A stretch of 64,000 nucleotides of DNA from Bacteriovorax sp. BSW11_IV. GTDB lineage: Bacteria; Bdellovibrionota; Bacteriovoracia; Bacteriovoracales; Bacteriovoracaceae. This document shows positions 35,123 to 42,785 of this stretch, piece after piece. A program made the translations under genes and the position numbers. The stretch's first letter is position 1. The number at the start of each line of letters is the position of its first letter. Location: positions 45,781-109,780 of the forward strand of contig NZ_AUNE01000003.1 in NCBI RefSeq assembly GCF_000447755.1, in the 5' to 3' direction. Below the pieces are notes generated by a model that was not told where the DNA came from, did not search any database, and saw only the letters and a program-made list of their open reading frames with translations.

Positions 35123-36373
35123 TTACTTGATTGTATTTATCAACTCTAGCAGTTTGTAGAGGCCTTTTTCACTAAAGCGCATTTTAAGTTTTTCACGATC
35201 GCCATGAAAGTGATAAATATCACTTCCGCTATCATTGGCCGTGGCCCAACCAATGGCCACTGTGCCCACCGGTTTTTCAACGCTCCCGCCACCTGGCCCA
35301 GCTATTCCACTATAAGAGATGGCAAGATCAGTTTTAAGATGAGTGCGACAACCTTCTGCCATTTCTTTTGCAGTTTGGGCACTTACTGCGCCATAAGTTT
35401 TAAGTGTATTTTCTTTTACTCCTAATAGATCTATTTTTACTTGATTATCATAGGCGACAACTCCACCTAAGAAAGCGGCAGAACTACCGCTGATATCTGT
35501 TATGCGTGAAGAGCTAAGTCCACCTGTACATGATTCTGCAAATGAAAATGTTAGTTTTTTACTCTTGGCAACTTCTAAAATGAAAGAAGGTAAAGAGAGC
35601 ATCCCATATTGCCAAATACTTTCTTTAAGAGGACTGTTTTCTATAATGGCCTTGATTTTATTTTTCTTATTTTCAATTTCATTATTCTTTTCAAGAACGA
35701 GAGTAATATCCACTCCTGTCACTTGGGGAAGGCTTGCAACTTTTCCAAAAGTCTCAAGTTCTTCCCATAGATTTGGGCACAGTTCAAAAAAGATTTTCTC
35801 TTCTGGAATACCAAATGTTCTGATATTGAAAATTTCATATTCTTTTCTGTCATCACCTGCTTTATCGAGAATAATAGGTAAGAATACTTGTTCAAACATT
35901 AATTGAAACTCTCGAGGAACTCCAGGAGCACTCATATAGATTTTGTCTTCTGTGTGAAAAACAAGACCTGGGGCAAGACCGCCCGGATTGTCTGTGGCGA
36001 TAAAATCTTCGGGAAGCATATGATAGTTGCTTTTATCTGCAGACCATTCACGATTAATTTTCTGATAAAGTTTAATCGCTAAATTTTTTGCATCTTGGTT
36101 TTCAATGAGTTTCTTCCCATGAAACTTGGCCATGACTTCTTTAGTTTTATCGTCTTTTGTTGGACCAATTCCACCTGTCGTTAAAATAATATCTGATCTT
36201 TCACTTAAGTATTTAAGGCCATCCATCATTTCTTTTTCATCGTCTTTAACAAAGATTACGCTCTTAAGTGCAAGAGGTGTTTGCTGGACAAAGCGTGTGA
36301 GCCAGGCCGCGTTCAGATCAGAGATTTTTCCATTTAAGATTTCGTCTCCAATGACGAGAAGTCCAATATTCAT
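35123..36373 (-). CDS. cinA: CinA family protein / nicotinamide-nucleotide amidase
   Basis: 416 residues with the full two-domain CinA layout. The N-terminal molybdopterin-binding-like COG1058 domain (about 1-170) has LVIGDEILNGKISDLNA and TTGGIGPTKDD. The C-terminal PncC-type amidase domain (about 262-416) has FAESCTGGLSSSRITDISGS with SCTGG at 281-285 and SYSGIAGPGG. The enzyme deamidates NMN in pyridine-nucleotide recycling; the N-terminal domain often has ADP-ribose pyrophosphatase activity. It is divergent from the flavoprotein gene at 36472. Confidence 0.92.
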   Translation of the reverse strand: MNIGLLVIGDEILNGKISDLNAAWLTRFVQQTPLALKSVIFVKDDEKEMMDGLKYLSERSDIILTTGGIGPTKDDKTKEVMAKFHGKKLIENQDAKNLAIKLYQKINREWSADKSNYHMLPEDFIATDNPGGLAPGLVFHTEDKIYMSAPGVPREFQLMFEQVFLPIILDKAGDDRKEYEIFNIRTFGIPEEKIFFELCPNLWEELETFGKVASLPQVTGVDITLVLEKNNEIENKKNKIKAIIENSPLKESIWQYGMLSLPSFILEVAKSKKLTFSFAESCTGGLSSSRITDISGSSAAFLGGVVAYDNQVKIDLLGVKENTLKTYGAVSAQTAKEMAEGCRTHLKTDLAISYSGIAGPGGGSVEKPVGTVAIGWATANDSGSDIYHFHGDREKLKMRFSEKGLYKLLELINTIK

Positions 36374-36471
36374 ATTGAGAACCTTTTGGTAAAGTAAGGT
36401 AGTATTTTAAAAAAATTATACCAACCAAAATACTTTTGGCCAACTAATACCAACTATCTTATAAGGCATAC

Positions 36472-38034
36472 ATGAGTAAAAAGATTAATTTTATTTTGGA
36501 TTACGATGCCGATTTAGATGCCTATTTAAATTCTAAATATCCTGGCATTTCTGACTATCGCATTCATTCAGAGGCCTTAGATGCTAGAGGGGCCAATCGT
36601 GGGAAAAAACCACGTTGCAACTATAGCGTAGAAATTATTTATCCCGGTGAAAAATTCCAGGCCTTTGAAGAGGTATATAAAGATCTTGGGGCCCTAAATG
36701 ATAAACCTATTATCATTGGTGCTGGTCCAGGTGGTCTTTTTTGTGCATTACGCCTGTCTGAATATGGAATTCCCTCAATTCTCATCGAAAGAGGAGAGAG
36801 GGCCCACAATCGAATGAAGCATATCGCACGTTTTTGGCGTTATGGTGAATTTGATCGTGAAAATAATGTTTGTTTTGGTGAAGGTGGCGCCGGTCTTTTT
36901 TCCGACGGGAAATTGATTACAAGAGTGAAATCTCCTTATGTACAATATGTCATGAATCGTCTTGTTGATTTTGGAGCACCAAAGGAAACGGCCTATGTAT
37001 CTAATCCGCATTTAGGATCGAATAAAATTCGCGCCCTAATTACGCAGATTACTGATGAGCTTCTTCGACGCAAATGTGAAATTCACTACAATACAAGAGT
37101 TGATGAACTTCTTTTTGATAAGCAAACTCCAACTAAAGTGATCGGCGTTCGCTTAAATGATGGCAAAGAAATCTATTCATCTAATGTGATTCTTGCCACT
37201 GGACACTCGGCAAAAGAAATTTACTACCATCTTAAAGAAAATAATGTGGCCATGAAAGCAAAAGACTTTGCTGTGGGAGTGAGAATCGAGCACCCCCGTG
37301 AGCTTATTGATCAAATACAATATGGCCATTATGCCGCTGAGCTTGGAGCTGCTCGCTATCGTCTAAGTTATGAAGACAAATCTACTCATAAAGGGACTTA
37401 CAGCTTTTGTATGTGTCCTGGTGGATATGTTCTAAGCTCTGGTACTGATGAGAATGGAATTGTTGTGAATGGAATGAGTAATTATGCCAGAAATTCTCGT
37501 TGGTCTAATAGTGCACTCGTTGTGTCAGTTAAGGCCGGAGAGGATTACCCACTTGATGACATTCTTGCAGGTCACGAATTCCAAAAAAATATTGAACAAA
37601 TGGCCTATAAAGTTTCACTCGAGAAGGCATCGGGTAAAGAAGTGCCCGTTCAGACGTTAAAAGATTTTCTCGATGATAAAAATGGTCGTAGTGTGATGCC
37701 TAAGACTTCATGTCCTTCAGGGATTTTTGACACTAGACTAAGAGATATTTTACCAAAATTTATCACAGACCATTTGGCCAATGCTCTTTTACAATTCGAC
37801 CGCTCAATGAATGGTTTTGTTTCAGAGAAGGCACTTCTTTTGGCCCCAGAGACAAGAACATCGGCACCTGTGACGATTTTAAGAAATAAAGAAACGTTAG
37901 AATCTGAGTCGCATACAGGACTTTACCCATGTGGTGAAGGAGCTGGTTATGCGGGAGGTATTACTTCTGCCGCGGTAGATGGTGTGAGAATTGCCATGAG
38001 TATCATCAAAAAAGATAAAGGTTTTGAAGCGTAA
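36472..38034 (+). CDS. FAD-dependent dehydrogenase, COG2509 type
   Basis: 520 residues. An N-terminal 75-residue lead domain is followed by a Rossmann dinucleotide site PIIIGAGPGGLFCALRL (GAGPGG at 83-88) and IERG. The family segments GEGGAGLFSDGKL and CMCPGGYV follow, with the C-terminal FAD motif LYPCGEGAGYAGGITSAAVDG. This matches the widespread uncharacterised NAD(FAD)-utilising dehydrogenase group, whose substrate is unknown. Preceded by AAGG ahead of the ATG. Apparently monocistronic. Confidence 0.85.
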   Translation: MSKKINFILDYDADLDAYLNSKYPGISDYRIHSEALDARGANRGKKPRCNYSVEIIYPGEKFQAFEEVYKDLGALNDKPIIIGAGPGGLFCALRLSEYGIPSILIERGERAHNRMKHIARFWRYGEFDRENNVCFGEGGAGLFSDGKLITRVKSPYVQYVMNRLVDFGAPKETAYVSNPHLGSNKIRALITQITDELLRRKCEIHYNTRVDELLFDKQTPTKVIGVRLNDGKEIYSSNVILATGHSAKEIYYHLKENNVAMKAKDFAVGVRIEHPRELIDQIQYGHYAAELGAARYRLSYEDKSTHKGTYSFCMCPGGYVLSSGTDENGIVVNGMSNYARNSRWSNSALVVSVKAGEDYPLDDILAGHEFQKNIEQMAYKVSLEKASGKEVPVQTLKDFLDDKNGRSVMPKTSCPSGIFDTRLRDILPKFITDHLANALLQFDRSMNGFVSEKALLLAPETRTSAPVTILRNKETLESESHTGLYPCGEGAGYAGGITSAAVDGVRIAMSIIKKDKGFEA

Positions 38035-38109
38035 AATAAGCTCTTAGAGTTGCCTTATGCTTGTTCCTTTGAAATGATTATATAAGATAATTTTTCGAAG
38101 GATTGAATA

Positions 38110-39252
38110 ATGAAATCTACTTTTTTTGCCCTTATGGCATTCATTCAAATATCTAGTTTTGCCCTTGATTTAAACCCTAATTTAAAACTTATCGCTAGGG
38201 CCTCAGATGGAGGCTCTTACGGTGTTCCTGATATAAGCTACTTTCAAGATGTATCACCAAGCTTAAATGATCACGATGAAATTGCCGCTCGTATTTTGAG
38301 TGTTGAAGACAGTGTGATCTCTGGTATTTTTATTTTTTCAGACAATAAAATCACAATTCCTTATGTTGCCCCAAGTGAATTATCAGTGAGTGATGTTCAC
38401 TTAAATAATAAAGGGCTCATTAGCTTCTATCTTCTTGGTGATGGTTTCGCAGAAGGATTGTACCGTTATCAAAAGTCGACTTCTTCTGTAGCAAAACTCA
38501 TGGATGCTTTTGAGCACAAGCTTTTGGGCATTAGTGATGCTTATAGCGATGATGAAGGTTACACTTACGCCCGCATCCTTGATAAAGACAACCAAAGAGA
38601 GCTCGTAAAATTTTCCAATATATCAAATGAGTCACAACCCTTATTGTCTGAGAAAGAGGGAGTGATTAGCTATCTTTTTACACCGATAATTTCTCGCTCA
38701 GGAAAGTATGTTGTGAAAGCTCGTCTTGGCCACACTGGGGATTGGGCCGAGTCCCGTCCTGATGTTTTGTTTAGCAATGTGAATAATAAGAATATTATTC
38801 GTTATTATGACAATGATTATCATTCAAACGCTCCAGTGAAGGGCTTTCGTAATTCTGCAGCGATTAATAATAAAGGGGATATCGCCTATGTTGCTTTAGG
38901 TTTTGATGGCAGATATGGAGTCTTTTTCAATGACAATGAGTATATTCGTGAAGGTGAGTTAGACATTTCTTCGATAGACTATTTTGCGCCAAGAGTTAAT
39001 AACAAGGAAGAAGTGCTCTTTCGTTATACAAATCATGAGGGAGCAAAGGTCATTGCCATTGCGACAAAGATGGGAGTGCGTGTTGTGGCAAAAACAGGTG
39101 ATCTTGTGACGACAGACGTTAAAACCGCTCAAATCACTGGTTTTCACGGCACTCCGGACCTTAACAACAATTCGAAAGTGGCCTTTGTGGCGACACTTTA
39201 TGATAAAGATAAGAACGAATATTTAGGTCATGGCCTTTTTCTAGCTGAATGA
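38110..39252 (+). CDS. secreted beta-repeat protein of unknown function
   Basis: 380 residues with a signal peptide ending SSFA-LD. Repeated phrases of the type (S/A)xN(D/N)(H/K)GxIxxxxxx occur (SPSLNDHDEIAARI, VHLNNKGLISFYL, SAAINNKGDIAYVAL, APRVNNKEEVLFRY, TPDLNNNSKVAFVATL), spaced about 50-90 residues apart. This is the pattern of beta-propeller-like repeats seen in DUF7453-type exported proteins. No catalytic motif is seen. A stable hairpin terminator follows directly. Confidence 0.75.
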   Translation: MKSTFFALMAFIQISSFALDLNPNLKLIARASDGGSYGVPDISYFQDVSPSLNDHDEIAARILSVEDSVISGIFIFSDNKITIPYVAPSELSVSDVHLNNKGLISFYLLGDGFAEGLYRYQKSTSSVAKLMDAFEHKLLGISDAYSDDEGYTYARILDKDNQRELVKFSNISNESQPLLSEKEGVISYLFTPIISRSGKYVVKARLGHTGDWAESRPDVLFSNVNNKNIIRYYDNDYHSNAPVKGFRNSAAINNKGDIAYVALGFDGRYGVFFNDNEYIREGELDISSIDYFAPRVNNKEEVLFRYTNHEGAKVIAIATKMGVRVVAKTGDLVTTDVKTAQITGFHGTPDLNNNSKVAFVATLYDKDKNEYLGHGLFLAE

Positions 39253-39260
39253 GTCATTTT

Positions 39261-39297
39261 ACCAGCGGTTTTTTGCAAAAAACTGCTGGTACCTTTT
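39261..39297 (+). terminator. strong hairpin terminator
   Basis: ACCAGCGGTTTTTT (39261-39274) pairs with AAAAAACTGCTGGT (39277-39290) with one G-U wobble and a two-base loop, then ACCTTTT. It separates the secreted repeat protein from the flavoprotein/Fab operon. Confidence 0.7.
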
Positions 39298-39351
39298 GCC
39301 CTTTAAATATTGATCGGGTATCATTTTCGCGATTATTAAAAAGGGTTTTTC

Positions 39352-40767
39352 ATGCTTTATAAGAGTAAAGACGTTATTACAAAAGAATACGATGTTGTCG
39401 TAGTGGGCTCTGGTCTTGCTGGGCTAACAGCTGCCAATAAAATGGCAAAGAATGGAAGAAAAGTTCTTCTATTAGAATCACATAATAAACTTGGTGGATT
39501 TGCGACTTGGTTTAAAAGAGCGAAGGGCGATCATATCTTTGATGTATCCTTGCACGGCTTCCCTGTTGGAATGATTAAGACTTGTCGCAAGTACTGGTCA
39601 AAAGAAATTGCAGATAGAATTGTACAAGTGAAAAAAGTTCGCCTTATCAATCCGCAGTTTAATATTGAAACAGATTTTACTAAGACGGATTATATCCGCA
39701 TTCTTATTGAGCACTTCGGTTTAACACAAGAAGTTGTTCACGGTTTTTTTAAAGCACTAGAAGAAATGAATTTTTACGATAATACTCAGATGTCTAATGG
39801 AGAGTTATTTGAAAAGTTTTTCCCTGGACGGAATGACGTTGTTCGTTTTCTTCTAGAGCCAATTGTTTATGCCAATGGGTCAACGCTAGAAGATCCCGCT
39901 ATTACATATGGAATTGTTTTCTCTAACTTTATGAACAAAGGAGTTTATATTTTTAGAGGAGGAACTGATGAGCTCATCTCAATGATGAAAGATGAGCTTC
40001 TTCAAAATGGTGTCGACATCAAGATGCATTCACTAGTTGAAAAAATTGATGTTGAAAATGGTGCCGTTACAGGAGTGAGCGTTAAAGGTCAAAAAATCAA
40101 AGCGCGCGCAGTTTTATCTAATGCCAATTTATATAATACTATTTTCAATATGGTTGGCGCTGAACATTTTGATCAAGACTTTACTGATCAGATGAAGAAG
40201 GTTCGTCTCAATACTTCTAGCTGTCAGGTTTTCATGGGTATTAAAGAAGGCGAGTCGATTCCTGATATCGGTGAACTTGTATTTTGCTCTGATGATGAAA
40301 AATTTAATACCGATTTGATTCTTTCGCCTAAAGTTGGGTCACAAACTTTTTCTGTGTATTACCCAGATATTCGTCCGCAAAGGCCTGAGAGATACGCTGT
40401 TGTTTCTTCATCAAATGCTCGCTATGAAGATTGGAAAAATTTGTCAGAAGAAGAATATAAAAGACAAAAAGAATACGTTATTGAAAGAGCGCTGAGTGCT
40501 CTTGAAAAGTTAATTCCCGGAGTAAGAGATAAAATTGATTATATCGATTGTTCGACTCCACTTACTGTTGAGAAATATACTCATCACCGTTTTGGTGCGA
40601 GCTTTGGAACAAAGTTTGAAGGATTAGAGATTTCTCAAAATATGCACAAGCAAGTTGCAGGACTTTTCCACTCTGGTTCTGTAGGGATTATTATGTCGGG
40701 ATGGTTGGGAGCTGCCAATTACGGTGTTATCCAATCCCATGAAGTAGAAACATTTTTATCGAAATAA
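39352..40767 (+). CDS. CrtI/retinol-saturase-like FAD oxidoreductase
   Basis: 471 residues. N-terminal FAD site VVVVGSGLAGLTAANKMA with LLLESHNKLGG, then RAKGDHIFDVSLHG, and a C-terminal GLFHSGSVGIIMSGWLGAANYG region, as in phytoene desaturase, carotenoid isomerase and retinol saturase relatives. These enzymes desaturate, saturate or isomerise polyene chains. No carotenoid gene (crtB, crtE) is near; instead the next genes 9, 2 and 3 bases apart are FabG-, FabZ- and FabI-like, so an acyl chain is a more likely substrate (inference). It shares the RAK..FDV.LH block with the flavoprotein encoded at 60912, suggesting paralogy. Confidence 0.85.
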   Translation: MLYKSKDVITKEYDVVVVGSGLAGLTAANKMAKNGRKVLLLESHNKLGGFATWFKRAKGDHIFDVSLHGFPVGMIKTCRKYWSKEIADRIVQVKKVRLINPQFNIETDFTKTDYIRILIEHFGLTQEVVHGFFKALEEMNFYDNTQMSNGELFEKFFPGRNDVVRFLLEPIVYANGSTLEDPAITYGIVFSNFMNKGVYIFRGGTDELISMMKDELLQNGVDIKMHSLVEKIDVENGAVTGVSVKGQKIKARAVLSNANLYNTIFNMVGAEHFDQDFTDQMKKVRLNTSSCQVFMGIKEGESIPDIGELVFCSDDEKFNTDLILSPKVGSQTFSVYYPDIRPQRPERYAVVSSSNARYEDWKNLSEEEYKRQKEYVIERALSALEKLIPGVRDKIDYIDCSTPLTVEKYTHHRFGASFGTKFEGLEISQNMHKQVAGLFHSGSVGIIMSGWLGAANYGVIQSHEVETFLSK

Positions 40768-40776
40768 GGAAATACT

Positions 40777-41517
40777 ATGTTTGATTTTGAAGGACAACAC
40801 GTCATTGTAACTGGCGGAACAAGAGGAATTGGTAAAGGTATTACTGAGGCCTTTCTTGATGCAGGGGCCATTGTTATCGCAACTTATGCATCAAACGATG
40901 ATGCGGCCTTTGCATTTAAAGATTCTCTTGGAGAGCTAGGGGATAATCTTCATCTAAGAAAATTTGATGTTTCTTCACCATCAGAAGTTGAAGACTTTTT
41001 CATTGATTATGAAAATACATTCGATACATTAGAGGTCCTTGTGAATAACTCAGGCATTAGAAAAGATAATATTGGTATGCTAATGCCAGAAGAAGACTGG
41101 CAAAGAGTTTTAGATATTAATTTATCAGGATCATTTTATATGACTAAAGGCGCACTCTCTTTATTCATGAAAGGGCGCTACGGTCGTGTGATAAATATGA
41201 GTTCTGTCGGAGGTAATATTGGACTTCCTGGTCAGGCCAACTATGCCGCTTCTAAAGCTGGACAGGTGGCCATGAGTAAATCTCTTTCAAAGGAAGTGGG
41301 GAAAAAAGGTATTACTATTAATAATGTATGCCCGGGCTTTATCGATACCGAGCTCATCGGCGATTTGCCTGAAGAACAAGTTAAAGAATACAAAAAGCAA
41401 GTTCCTCTCAAAAGATTTGGAACAGTAGCTGAAGTGGCCCACGCCGTTTTATTTCTTGCCTCAAAAGAAGCTTCTTACATCACAGGTGCCTCTTTAGAAG
41501 TAACGGGTGGTTTATAG
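40777..41517 (+). CDS. 3-oxoacyl-ACP reductase (FabG-like SDR)
   Basis: A 246-residue short-chain dehydrogenase. NADPH site TGGTRGIG (12-19), NNSG at 90-93, catalytic Ser143, Tyr156 and Lys160 (QANYAASKAG), and C-terminal GASLEVTGGL as in FabG. It reduces beta-ketoacyl-ACP to the D-3-hydroxyacyl-ACP. Placed between the CrtI-like flavoprotein and a FabZ, it probably belongs to a dedicated acyl-chain pathway rather than being the housekeeping copy. Confidence 0.9.
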   Translation: MFDFEGQHVIVTGGTRGIGKGITEAFLDAGAIVIATYASNDDAAFAFKDSLGELGDNLHLRKFDVSSPSEVEDFFIDYENTFDTLEVLVNNSGIRKDNIGMLMPEEDWQRVLDINLSGSFYMTKGALSLFMKGRYGRVINMSSVGGNIGLPGQANYAASKAGQVAMSKSLSKEVGKKGITINNVCPGFIDTELIGDLPEEQVKEYKKQVPLKRFGTVAEVAHAVLFLASKEASYITGASLEVTGGL

Positions 41518-41519
41518 TT

Positions 41520-41936
41520 ATGAGCATGGATATTATTTACTCCAGAATTCCACAAAGACCCCCTTTTTTGTTTGTAGATAAAATTATCGAGCAAGAGGGA
41601 AATAAGATTATTACAGGTCTTACACTAACAGGCGATGAAGATTTTTTTAAAGGTCATTTTCCTGGAAATCCAGTTATGCCAGGTGTGCTTATTCAAGAGG
41701 CCCTATTCCAATCAGGGGCCCTATTGATGGGCAGCGAAGCCGGTGGGGGACTAGGGGTTGTCACCAAAGTTTCAAGTGCTCGCTTTAAGAGTATGATCCG
41801 ACCTAAAGATGAAATGGTTATGGAAGTTGAACTTATTGAAAAACTGGCCAACGCCTATATGTTTCTTGGAAAGACTAAAGTTTTAGGTAAAACGGTTGCA
41901 CAAGTCGAATTTACATGTGCAAAAATTGAAGGATAG
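41520..41936 (+). CDS. 3-hydroxyacyl-ACP dehydratase (FabZ-like)
   Basis: 138 residues, hot-dog fold. RIPQRPPFLFVDKI and the active-site motif GHFPGNPVMPGVLIQEAL with His46 and Glu60 are clear. It dehydrates 3-hydroxyacyl-ACP to the trans-2-enoyl form; some FabZ relatives also isomerise or work in polyunsaturated chain synthesis. Start at 41520, two bases after the FabG stop; an ATG at 41526 is also possible. Coupled to the FabI-like gene three bases downstream. Confidence 0.9.
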   Translation: MSMDIIYSRIPQRPPFLFVDKIIEQEGNKIITGLTLTGDEDFFKGHFPGNPVMPGVLIQEALFQSGALLMGSEAGGGLGVVTKVSSARFKSMIRPKDEMVMEVELIEKLANAYMFLGKTKVLGKTVAQVEFTCAKIEG

Positions 41937-41939
41937 AAA

Positions 41940-42734
41940 ATGGATTTTTTAGGCGTAAAAGATAAAACGTTTGTTGTGGCAGGTGTTTCCAATAGAAAGA
42001 GTGTTGCTTTTTTTAGTGCAAAAATTCTAGCTGAAGCTGGTGCCAATATTATTTTTACGGCCCAATCAAATGACCATTTTGAAAGAGTCTCAAAATTATT
42101 TCCAAATAGTGAAGTCTTTGTTCTTGATGTTGAAAATGAAGAAGACATCCAAAGATTTGGTCAAAAGATTAAAGAAAAAGGAACTCCTATTGATGGCCTT
42201 CTTCATTCAATCGCTTTTGCCAACTTAGTAGAAGGAAAATCATTTCATGAAACATCGCTAAAAGATTTTCAACAAGCGACGCAAATTTCATGCTTCTCTC
42301 TTGTACAAATGAGTAATGCCTTAAAAGATTCTTTTGCTAAAGACGCCTCAGTTGTAACGATTTCCATTTCTGATACAAGGGCCACAAGCTATGGCTATAT
42401 GGGCCCAGTTAAGGCCATGTTAGATGCGACTGTCGCTTACCTTGCGAAGTCTTTCTCAAGTTTTTCTCGAGTTCGTTTTAATTCAGTGGGTTCAGGTCCT
42501 CTTAAGACATCGGCAAGTGCAGGTATTCCTGGTTACGTTAATAACTATATTTTCGCTGAAAAGCTTACCTTGAGAAAAGAAGCATTAGCTACCGAAGAAG
42601 TGGCCAATACAGTGGCCTTCTTAATGAGTCCGCGCTCAAGTGGTGTAAACGCAACTGGCATTTTAGTTGATGCTGGTATGAGTTGTAATCATTTTGATGA
42701 AAGTGTTGTTAAAACAGTAGCAGATTTTTCTTAA
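41940..42734 (+). CDS. divergent FabI-like enoyl-ACP reductase
   Basis: 264 residues, SDR fold of the FabI type. Start VKDKTFVVAGVSNRKSVAF and HSIAFAN are typical. The segment YGYMGPVKA aligns with E. coli YNVMGLAKA, giving Tyr151 and Lys158 in the Y-x6-K pattern. The preceding loop (ISDTRATS) is about two residues shorter than in E. coli FabI and has no Tyr at the place of its Tyr146. It probably reduces enoyl-ACP in the same pathway as the upstream genes, but activity or specificity may differ. Last gene of the four-gene operon. Confidence 0.83.
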   Translation: MDFLGVKDKTFVVAGVSNRKSVAFFSAKILAEAGANIIFTAQSNDHFERVSKLFPNSEVFVLDVENEEDIQRFGQKIKEKGTPIDGLLHSIAFANLVEGKSFHETSLKDFQQATQISCFSLVQMSNALKDSFAKDASVVTISISDTRATSYGYMGPVKAMLDATVAYLAKSFSSFSRVRFNSVGSGPLKTSASAGIPGYVNNYIFAEKLTLRKEALATEEVANTVAFLMSPRSSGVNATGILVDAGMSCNHFDESVVKTVADFS

Positions 42735-42746
42735 GATTAATCTTAA
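42731..42746. promoter_or_regulatory. 16-bp perfect palindrome upstream of the hybrid kinase gene
   Basis: TTAAGATTAATCTTAA is its own reverse complement and overlaps the stop codon of the FabI-like gene. It lies about 40 bases before the next start codon and could be an operator. Confidence 0.35.
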
Positions 42747-42773
42747 AGTCATTCAATATTATATATTTTAGAG

Positions 42774-42779
42774 TATAAT
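42774..42779 (+). promoter_or_regulatory. possible -10 box just before the kinase start
   Basis: TATAAT ends six bases before the ATG at 42786. If it is used, the transcript would begin at or next to the start codon (leaderless). No good -35 hexamer is visible, so this may be chance in AT-rich DNA. Confidence 0.3.
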
Positions 42780-42785
42780 GGGCAA

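Noticed and set aside
35502..35906. 134-residue ORF antisense to cinA
   Set aside because: Shadow frame of a clear gene with no ribosome site or domain.
39352..40767. Carotenoid biosynthesis gene (crtI)
   Set aside because: No phytoene synthase or prenyl-transferase nearby; the neighbours are fatty-acid enzymes.
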